Assembly: GCA_025363655.1 (NCBI GenBank)
Contig: JANYDK010000014.1
Span: forward strand, 1-64,000
Direction of reading: 5' to 3'
Length of the DNA: 64,000 nucleotides
Origin: Deltaproteobacteria bacterium
GTDB lineage: Bacteria; Myxococcota_A; Polyangia; Polyangiales; JADJMO01
Below the pieces are notes generated by a model. The model saw only the letters and a program-made list of their open reading frames with translations. It was not told the origin of the DNA and did not search any database. Below, piece by piece: positions 36,726-44,425 of this stretch (within the stretch, counting starts at the first letter, position 1; every line of letters begins with the position of its first letter). A program made the position numbers and the translations under genes.

Positions 36726-36976
36726 CTCTCGGAGTACATCTGCAACTGCTCGCGGACCACGTCGTTGTTGATGCCGTGGGCCATGTGGTCGCGCAGAGTG
36801 TCGGCGAGGGTCACCAACATGTCGTCCACGCCCGCATCTGCCGTCAGCTTCTCGAGAAGGCTCTTCGCCTCGCGGCTGCCATCGTTGCGCAGCATTCCCC
36901 GAACCTGCTCGAGCGTGATCTCGCCCTGGAAGTCGAGGATCATGTTCTCGAGAAGGTAGCGGATGAGCTCGTTCAC
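36722..36976 (-). CDS. Small helical protein in the cytochrome locus, unknown function
   Basis: An 84-residue acidic, helical protein (VNELIRYLLENMILDFQGEI, then LEQVRGMLRNDGSREAKSLLEKL). The GTG at 36976 is chosen because an AAGGAGG sequence lies about 7 bases upstream, one of the clearest ribosome sites in the window; the open frame before it is not protein-like. There is no signal peptide, so it is cytoplasmic. Its stop overlaps the lipoprotein start. Function unknown. Confidence 0.7.
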   Translation of the reverse strand: MNELIRYLLENMILDFQGEITLEQVRGMLRNDGSREAKSLLEKLTADAGVDDMLVTLADTLRDHMAHGINNDVVREQLQMYSES

Positions 36977-37153
36977 GGACGGCCTCCTTGAGGCAAGTTG
37001 GGTCCTGGCAGCAAGCGCCAGGAACATAGGATGTCGCCGAGCAGAACGCGGCGGGTGAAGGGCTATACCCCCCGGTTGGCTGGCCACGCAAGACGCTTTT
37101 TCCCCAAGGCCCATTTTTCCCGGCCAGCACGCAGACCGATGCGCGAGGAGGGC

Positions 37154-38602
37154 TCATTTGCATTGGGCCAGCTCCTTGTCGTACGGGTCGTGGCACACGA
37201 AGCAGGGGCGCGGGTTCTTCACATAGGCCGTCGCGCACTTGTCACGGAAGTTGAGCGCGTGCGGGTCGGCACCCTTCCCTCCGACCCCAGTGGTGCCGTG
37301 GCAGGAGACGCAGTCGCGCTCGACGTGGCAACTGACGCAGGCGTTGATGTTCTTCTGTGCTTCGAAGGAGTGATGTCCCGGCTTGCGGATGGGGCCGGCC
37401 CAGATGTCGGTCGGCGGATGGAAGCGCGCCAACGTGGAGACGGCTGAGCCGCTCGAGCCGGCAACGCCGACCCGCGTGTGGCACTGCACGCAGAAGTTCG
37501 TCATCGAGTGACAGCTGCTGCACTTCGGTTGATCGAAGCGCGCGGCCACCGGATGGGTCGTGAGGAAGTCGCCGGAGTGGATGCTCTGCGGCTTGGTCTT
37601 GCCGTCGTGGCAATCGACGCACTCCTGCTCTTTGTGGCAGTTGGCGCAGAAGCTCGACTCGGCGCCGGCGACCTTCTTGTGGCGCTCGATCCAATCGACG
37701 CCGTGCTTCGCGTTCTTCAGCCACTTCGGCGGCATGAGCACGCCGCTCGGCCACATGGTGGCCATCTGCACCTGCGACTTGTCGGCGAGGTGGCAGGTGG
37801 TGCACTCGCTCTTGGCGTTGCCGTTGGGTTTGGCGATCGAGCCGGCGTCGCCGCTCTGATGACAGCCGAAGCAGCCCTTCATGCGCGGCAGTTGATCGCG
37901 CGTCGCCAGCTCGAGGTTCTCGACCTTTCCGTGGCACGCTTCGCACTCGACGTTCTGGTCGGCGTGCGCTTTGTGGCTCATTTTCAAGAGCGGCGGCGGG
38001 ATGATGAGCTTCGGCACCGTCGCGACGTTGGCCCCGTCGACGGTGGCGCCGACGTGGCAGAAATCACAACGGGTCGGCGTGGTCTTCGGATCGCCGCCGG
38101 GCGGAGTGACGGCGCCGAACGGCTTCGTCTCGTCGATGGCGTGGCACTGCGTGCACTTGGCGTGGTTCTTCGGGACGAGGACGTCGTTGCTGTACTGACT
38201 CGTCTTCGCCGTCGTGTGGCAGTAGACGCACTTCAGGTTTTGTCCCTGCACGTGCAGCTTGTGGTTCATCCGCAGCGTCAGGAGCTGACTCGGAAAGATC
38301 ACCGCCGAGGGGCCCGGATCGGGATCGTCTGCGCCGGGCGGCAACCATGCTTTGGGAACGACGTTGCCCGACGGCATCGGCGAGATGCCCGAGGTGTTGC
38401 TCGGCGGCGGCGCGGTCGGACCGGTGGCTGGCGCTGGCGAGGGCGAAGCTGCACCGCTCGTCGAGCTCGAGGTCGAAGTCGCGGGCGCGGGGCCCTTGGT
38501 TTGCGCGAAGGCGATGGCGCCGCCGGTGAGGACGGCGACCAGCCACACGAGCTGCGTCATCCACACTCGAGTGAGCTGAGTGAGCGGATGGGCGCGGCTC
38601 AT
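37154..38602 (-). CDS. Thirteen-haem c-type cytochrome, exported
   Basis: A 482-residue secreted protein. A signal peptide ends near residue 33 (VWLVAVLTGGAIAFAQ), followed by a Ser/Thr/Pro/Ala linker to about residue 80. Thirteen CXXCH haem c motifs follow: CVYCH, CTQCH, CDFCH, CEACH, CFGCH, CTTCH, CANCH, CVDCH, CSSCH, CVQCH, two CVSCH, and CFVCH. Many extra His residues can serve as distal ligands. It has no lipobox. Its start overlaps the stop of the beta-barrel gene by four bases, so the two are made together. Electron transfer in the periplasm or through the barrel is the expected role. Confidence 0.93.
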   Translation of the reverse strand: MSRAHPLTQLTRVWMTQLVWLVAVLTGGAIAFAQTKGPAPATSTSSSTSGAASPSPAPATGPTAPPPSNTSGISPMPSGNVVPKAWLPPGADDPDPGPSAVIFPSQLLTLRMNHKLHVQGQNLKCVYCHTTAKTSQYSNDVLVPKNHAKCTQCHAIDETKPFGAVTPPGGDPKTTPTRCDFCHVGATVDGANVATVPKLIIPPPLLKMSHKAHADQNVECEACHGKVENLELATRDQLPRMKGCFGCHQSGDAGSIAKPNGNAKSECTTCHLADKSQVQMATMWPSGVLMPPKWLKNAKHGVDWIERHKKVAGAESSFCANCHKEQECVDCHDGKTKPQSIHSGDFLTTHPVAARFDQPKCSSCHSMTNFCVQCHTRVGVAGSSGSAVSTLARFHPPTDIWAGPIRKPGHHSFEAQKNINACVSCHVERDCVSCHGTTGVGGKGADPHALNFRDKCATAYVKNPRPCFVCHDPYDKELAQCK

Positions 38603-40161
38603 AGCCAGGTCCTCACGTTGACGACTGCCATCAAGCGGAAGCGCTGTCCGACGAGCCTGTTGGTGTCGTGCTCGAACTGGAGCATCGCGTTCGCCTCGGG
38701 CGAGAGCTGGTAGCCGGCGCCGAGGACGTATCCGAGGCTGGTGGCCGATCGATTGCTGGCGAGATTGTTGAGCTGCACCGCCTGCGTGCGAAGCTTGTCC
38801 TCGAAGTGCCAGAGCGAGAGGCGAAGGTCGAGCAGCCAGCGCTTGGCGAGGGTGCGTTCGTAGAGCACGTCGCCGCCGATGCGATCGCCCTGATCACCCA
38901 TGATTCCCTGCCCGCGGACGGAGAGGCGGGCGTTCGCCCACTTGTAGCGGGCGCGGAGGCCGCCGCCGGGCGCGAGGCTGGTGGCGAGCTTGTTGAAGTT
39001 CTTCGGGTCGCTCGCGTCGTCGCTGCGGTAGCGGCGCACCATCGCGTCGGCTTCGAAGCTGAGGCGATCGGTCGGGCTCACCTCGATGCGCGCGGAGACG
39101 TCGTCCATCGGTTCGAAGCCGAAGACGCTGAAGATGGAGTCGGCGTCGAAGAGCGGCCGGAAGAAAGTGTAGTCGCTGCCGACGACGACGTGCTCGCCGA
39201 GGAAGAAGTCGGCGCCGGCTTGGAGGTCGGTCCAGTTCTTCCCCACGAGGTCGTAGTTGACGACGCCGCGGAGGGCAGCGACCTCGCCGAGCGTGGCGTT
39301 GACCCCGTAGCCGATGCGCTCACTCGAGACGCGCGTGCGATCGTAGATGCCGAGCTGATCGGGGCCGAGCAAAGCGCCGTTGCCCCCGACGAACGATTGG
39401 CCGGTATTCCAAGCCTTTCGATAGGTGAGACGGCCGTGGATCCAGGTCGGGCCGGCGGACTCGAGGGCGATCGCCCAGGTCGGTGCGAGGCCGGCCTTTT
39501 GGAACGATGGATACGCAGTCGATGGATAGTCGCTGCGGTTGCCGCGCTGGATGCCGCCGAGCTCCCAGCGGCCGTTCGAGAGCGGGAGGCCAGCCCGCAC
39601 CTCGAAGCCGCCGTACGCTTCGAGCGTGAAATAGAGCGGCGTGGTGATGCGAACGAGGCCGCCGTCGAAGGCGTAGTAGCCGAGCGAGTCGATGACGTAC
39701 TGACGGCCGAGCTTGAAGGCGAGCACGCCGCCGAGCAGGCGCTTACCTTCGAGGTAGCCGTACATCACGTCGACCGGCGCCGGTGCGAGGCCGGGGACGA
39801 AGCGCGCGGTGGTCGAGTTGTTGGCGAGGGCGTACTCCTCGCTCGACATGCCGAAGTCACCGTCGAGGCGCATGCGCACGCGAAACTGGAGGACGGGCGC
39901 ATTCGCCGTCGTGTCTTTGCCGTGGTTGAGGAGGTCGTAGACCCCGAGGCCGAGCGTTTGCGTGATGCGACGTCGCGAGAGAATCGGATCGCCGGTGGGA
40001 CCACGCAGTTGGTAGGCCTGCGCGCTCGTCTGCGACTCGACTTCGGCGTCGACCGCGAGGGCCTCGCGAGGCGAGAGAATGCCTGCAATGGCAGTCGTCA
40101 GCGCGAGCGCCGACGCGGCGACTCTTCGACGGCTCGACTGCGACGAAGCGATGCGTCTCAC
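38599..40161 (-). CDS. Outer-membrane beta-barrel protein paired with the multihaem cytochrome
   Basis: A 520-residue protein starting at a GTG. A signal peptide (VAASALALTTAIAGILSPREALA) is followed by alternating beta strands with aromatic girdle residues (LGVYDLLNHG, VLQFRVRMRLDGDFG, RWLLDLRLSLWHFEDKL) to the end FRLMAVVNVRTWL. About 20 or more strands are plausible. The fused ATGA overlap with the cytochrome gene recalls porin-cytochrome gene sets. It has no N-terminal CXXC as in MtrB. Sequence identity to known conduit porins cannot be judged without a search. Confidence 0.75.
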   Translation of the reverse strand: MRRIASSQSSRRRVAASALALTTAIAGILSPREALAVDAEVESQTSAQAYQLRGPTGDPILSRRRITQTLGLGVYDLLNHGKDTTANAPVLQFRVRMRLDGDFGMSSEEYALANNSTTARFVPGLAPAPVDVMYGYLEGKRLLGGVLAFKLGRQYVIDSLGYYAFDGGLVRITTPLYFTLEAYGGFEVRAGLPLSNGRWELGGIQRGNRSDYPSTAYPSFQKAGLAPTWAIALESAGPTWIHGRLTYRKAWNTGQSFVGGNGALLGPDQLGIYDRTRVSSERIGYGVNATLGEVAALRGVVNYDLVGKNWTDLQAGADFFLGEHVVVGSDYTFFRPLFDADSIFSVFGFEPMDDVSARIEVSPTDRLSFEADAMVRRYRSDDASDPKNFNKLATSLAPGGGLRARYKWANARLSVRGQGIMGDQGDRIGGDVLYERTLAKRWLLDLRLSLWHFEDKLRTQAVQLNNLASNRSATSLGYVLGAGYQLSPEANAMLQFEHDTNRLVGQRFRLMAVVNVRTWL

Positions 40162-40212
40162 GGTCGCGTGGGAGAATACCGAGACGGACGTGTCGTGGGG
40201 AAGAATAGATCT

Positions 40213-40728
40213 TCAGCGCGGAGAGTCGATTTCTCGGAGCACGGCGGTGACGAACGAAACCCCGCGGGGACCTTCGCCGCGGACGTGGGCGATGCGCGGC
40301 GAAATGTCGATGTCGACGACGATGCCATCGCCGCCGAGGAGCGTGAACGCATCGCGACCCCACTCGACGAGCGTCGCGAAACCATCCCCGCGACGGGCAC
40401 GGAGCCCGAGCTCGAGGATCGAGTCTTCGACCGAGAGCGGATCGCCGCCGAGCAGACGAAAGACGTCGGCGTGCACAAGTGGAACGCGCGTACCGAGCTC
40501 GGTCGGGTACTCGTTCATCAGCGTGAAGGTGGGGCTCGGCACCGCGACGCCGGTGGGAATTCCGAGGGCGCGGAGGAGCGCACGCACGAGGAACGTCTTG
40601 CCGGCGCCGAGACCACCGTGGAGGACGACGAGGTCACCTGGCGTGAGGTGGGCAGCGATCGCCGCCGCGAGACGCGTGGTGTTGCGGCGCGTGGGGAGCG
40701 CGACGTCGCGAGTGATGGGATCGATCAT
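40213..40728 (-). CDS. tsaE: tRNA threonylcarbamoyladenosine biosynthesis ATPase
   Basis: A 171-residue P-loop ATPase required for t6A37 formation in ANN-decoding tRNAs, acting with TsaD and TsaB. The P-loop is LHGGLGAGKT (residues 36-45), followed by SPTFTLMNEY, the HADVFRL Walker B-like region and VEWG. Length is slightly above the usual 150-160. TsaB, C and D genes are absent here. It begins 13 bases after the unknown envelope protein gene. Confidence 0.92.
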   Translation of the reverse strand: MIDPITRDVALPTRRNTTRLAAAIAAHLTPGDLVVLHGGLGAGKTFLVRALLRALGIPTGVAVPSPTFTLMNEYPTELGTRVPLVHADVFRLLGGDPLSVEDSILELGLRARRGDGFATLVEWGRDAFTLLGGDGIVVDIDISPRIAHVRGEGPRGVSFVTAVLREIDSPR

Positions 40729-40741
40729 GTTCTTGAGAGCG

Positions 40742-41776
40742 TCAGAAGCGGGCGATCGCGGCGAGGCTGCCGCCGAGGAAGACGAGCGTTCCTTCCTTCG
40801 CCGGTGCGGCCTCGATCGAGAGCGCGTCGAGCTCGATTTGTAGGTGGGGAATGGCGGTGAAGGCGAGCGCGCCGCCCACGCCGAAGAGCGGACGCGCGCC
40901 GTCGTGTTGGAAGAGACCGAGGTGTCCGCCGGCGCCGGCGGCGAGAAACCACGTCAGCGGGAGCATCACGCGGGCACCGACGGCGAAGCGCGTGGCATCT
41001 CCCGGAGGTCCGAAGAGGCGTCCGGCGCGCGCGAGCAGCTCGACGCTCGGTCCCCTGCCCTCGTCGACGCGGACGATGCGCATCAGCGCCACGAGCGACC
41101 AGCTGCCCGCGTTCTTCGAGCCTTGCGCCTCGTCGGGACGCACGAGGATGCGCTCGACCCCGAACGACGCCCCGAGCCCGAAAGTGCCGTTTTCGCCGTA
41201 GATTCGCGGACGACTGGGCTTCGCCTGCGCGGCCTCGCCGGGAGGCTTGGCGCTCCCCGACGTGGCGCCTGGTTGCTCCCAGGGCAGCGGATCGTCACCG
41301 ATGCCTTGCGGGCGGAGGAGCAGCGACAGCATCGGCCGCAGCTGCGCCGCCAAGTCGCCGTGGAGATCGACGTCGCGCGCGAGCGTCTCGACGCGGCCAG
41401 TGGAGACTTGGCAAGCCTCGACCTCGATGCGCGGCGAGGCGTTCGGACCTGCCGGCTTGAGGATGTGCGCCTGCACCACCCAATCGCTGTTCGTGGTCTT
41501 GCCGACGGCGACGAGGCCCGCGCTGGTCCCGAGGAGATCGCCGGCTGCGCCCTCGCCTTGCAGGACTTCGCCCGCGGACGCGGTGGTGTGACCGAGCGCG
41601 TGCTCGGCGTCTTCGGTGCCGCGGTCGAGGGCGATGCGGTCGGTCTCGGTTCCAGCTTCGGCCCGCGCACGCAGCGTGGCGATGCGATCGGCGGCCGCCG
41701 AGGAAGCGACGCCCAGCGCCGCCAATCCCCAGGCGACTCCCCCTGCGACTCGCCATGTGCCTCGACCGAGCATCAC
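40742..41776 (-). CDS. Secreted or outer-membrane protein, unknown function
   Basis: A 344-residue exported protein. The N-terminus (VAGGVAWGLAALGVASSAAA) is a signal peptide. Residues 60-150 hold a mixed domain with a predicted role in forming RIEVEACQVSTGRVETLA. The C-terminal half alternates small and aromatic residues (FGLGASFGVERILV, LLARAGRLFG, FAVGARVMLPLTWFLAAGAGGHLGLF) and ends in F, which suggests a small outer-membrane barrel. No family recognised. Confidence 0.65.
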   Translation of the reverse strand: MMLGRGTWRVAGGVAWGLAALGVASSAAADRIATLRARAEAGTETDRIALDRGTEDAEHALGHTTASAGEVLQGEGAAGDLLGTSAGLVAVGKTTNSDWVVQAHILKPAGPNASPRIEVEACQVSTGRVETLARDVDLHGDLAAQLRPMLSLLLRPQGIGDDPLPWEQPGATSGSAKPPGEAAQAKPSRPRIYGENGTFGLGASFGVERILVRPDEAQGSKNAGSWSLVALMRIVRVDEGRGPSVELLARAGRLFGPPGDATRFAVGARVMLPLTWFLAAGAGGHLGLFQHDGARPLFGVGGALAFTAIPHLQIELDALSIEAAPAKEGTLVFLGGSLAAIARF

Positions 41777-41815
41777 CGGCGCTGGTCTGCCCCGATTTCG
41801 GGCGGCTTGCTACCG

Positions 41816-43231
41816 TCAGCGACGAGCGCGACGGCCACGCGCGACGCCGAAGCCGGCCAACGCGAGACCGGCGAGCCCGAGCCAAACGTAGGTCGTGCCC
41901 TTGGTGCCATTCTTGGACGTTGCGGTCACGTCGGCAGTGGTGCATCCGCCGCCTCCGCCGCCCGAGCCGTTGCTGCTGGTGCCGAAGGGGTTGGTGCCGA
42001 CCCCACCGGGAGTGCCGTCGCACGTCGGCGTGATGCCGGGGCAGTACTCGTAACTCACCGTCGGGCACGAGTAGTTGATGCCCTTCGGAGCCACGCGCGC
42101 ATGCGCGAGCTTGCCGCCGCTCGACGCCTGCAGATCGAGATCGGTGCCGAGCGCAGCGTGCGGGAGCTGACCGAAGAGACGCGTGACGGTGAGCGACGTG
42201 CGGCTCGGAAACGCCTTGTAGATTTCCGATGAATCGGTGTCGGCAGAGAAGACGGTGCCGGCTTCGCTCGTCGTCGTCCCCGCCGGCAAGCCGCCGAAGA
42301 TGGCGCTGACCGCGTAGTCGTCGCTGGTCTCGGCGATGAAGACTTTCCCGGCGTGCGCCGAGATGATGTCGTTCTCCAGCGGACCGACGTTCGAGCCCAT
42401 CGCCGCCCAGTTCCACACCAAATCGGCGGTCGCGATCTCGGCTGCATCGAACGGAGCCTTCGTCTCCCAGCGGCCTTCGCCGAGGACGAAGAGCTTGATG
42501 CCGACGTTGTCACCGGTGCCCGCGGCGACCATGCGGAGGGGCAGCGTCGGACTCGCGCCGTCGAAAGCGATGCGGATGGGGACCATCTTCGAGGTGCCTG
42601 CCGTGGGCACCAGCTTGATCGCGAGGAAGCCGAAGCCTTCGCCGATGTACGTGTCGATGACCGGCGAAATCGCGTCCGGGATGACGTAGCCGTGATCTTT
42701 CAGCCAGGTGCGGAGCGCGGTGCCGTCGGTCGCCGAGAGCTGCGTCGCCTCGTAAGGTCCGACGATTCCGCTGTCCCAGACGGTGACCCCTGTGTCGCTG
42801 GCCGAGCTGGCGTCCGCCGCGCCAAAGCCACCGGGGCTGGGGCTGTCGTCCGCGCCGCCGCCGTAGCAAGTCGTCATGCAACGTTTCTCGGGCGGCGGGC
42901 ACTCGGGCGGCGGCGGCTGCAAGACCTGGAGCTGCGTCTGACCTTCGAGACGATTGAAGAGCTCGTCGGAGGAGACGCCGACGTCGACGCCGCTGCGAAT
43001 GGGGAGCACCCAGCCGAAGGACGACGGGTCGCCGACGTACTGGATTTGATCCCAGAGGATGGTCCGCTTCGCCGAAACCGCGAAGGCCATGCGGTGGGCC
43101 GAGACCTGCGTCGGCGGACCAGGCGGTCCGAAGCAGCCGCCACACGCATGCGCCGAGGACTCGAAGGCGGAGGTCGCCGCCAACGAAGCCAGGCCGGCAG
43201 CCAACAGAGTCGCGATGGTGGTCTTGCGCAT
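41816..43231 (-). CDS. DUF2330 surface protein with MYXO-CTERM-like tail
   Basis: A 471-residue exported protein. A signal peptide (TTIATLLAAGLASLAATSAFESSAHA) is followed by CGGCFGPPG and a DUF2330-type domain (HRMAFAVSAKRTILWDQIQY, FGWVLPI, GFGFLAIKLVP). The end is a Gly-rich linker, one cysteine, a transmembrane helix (VWLGLAGLALAGFGVA) and RGRRARR, the layout of MYXO-CTERM sorting tails used for surface anchoring in myxobacteria. The ATG at 43231 gives the signal peptide its proper start. Function of DUF2330 is unknown. Confidence 0.82.
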   Translation of the reverse strand: MRKTTIATLLAAGLASLAATSAFESSAHACGGCFGPPGPPTQVSAHRMAFAVSAKRTILWDQIQYVGDPSSFGWVLPIRSGVDVGVSSDELFNRLEGQTQLQVLQPPPPECPPPEKRCMTTCYGGGADDSPSPGGFGAADASSASDTGVTVWDSGIVGPYEATQLSATDGTALRTWLKDHGYVIPDAISPVIDTYIGEGFGFLAIKLVPTAGTSKMVPIRIAFDGASPTLPLRMVAAGTGDNVGIKLFVLGEGRWETKAPFDAAEIATADLVWNWAAMGSNVGPLENDIISAHAGKVFIAETSDDYAVSAIFGGLPAGTTTSEAGTVFSADTDSSEIYKAFPSRTSLTVTRLFGQLPHAALGTDLDLQASSGGKLAHARVAPKGINYSCPTVSYEYCPGITPTCDGTPGGVGTNPFGTSSNGSGGGGGGCTTADVTATSKNGTKGTTYVWLGLAGLALAGFGVARGRRARR

Positions 43232-43417
43232 GGGGAAATGCCTCGGTGAGGGAAGGTTCAGGCTCGGCTGAGCAATCGGCATGCCGGGCGCGAATCGTCG
43301 AGAATTCATCGAATCGCACCGACCCTGACACAACCAGACTGTGCCAACGTGCGGCGAGGCGGGAGGCACTGAAGACGACGGCGCGGAGGCCGACGCGTGC
43401 TATCGAGCACAGCGAAC

Positions 43418-44293
<876 letters not shown>

Positions 44294-44425
44294 CCTGGCC
44301 AATCCGGCCAGAGAAAACCGTCGGAACGGACGGGCGCGCCGCATGATCATGCGGGATCGGTGCTGACGGTGCACGAGCACGTTGCCGTCACGTAACGGGA
44401 AGGGCTACTGTGGAACCCTCTCCGA

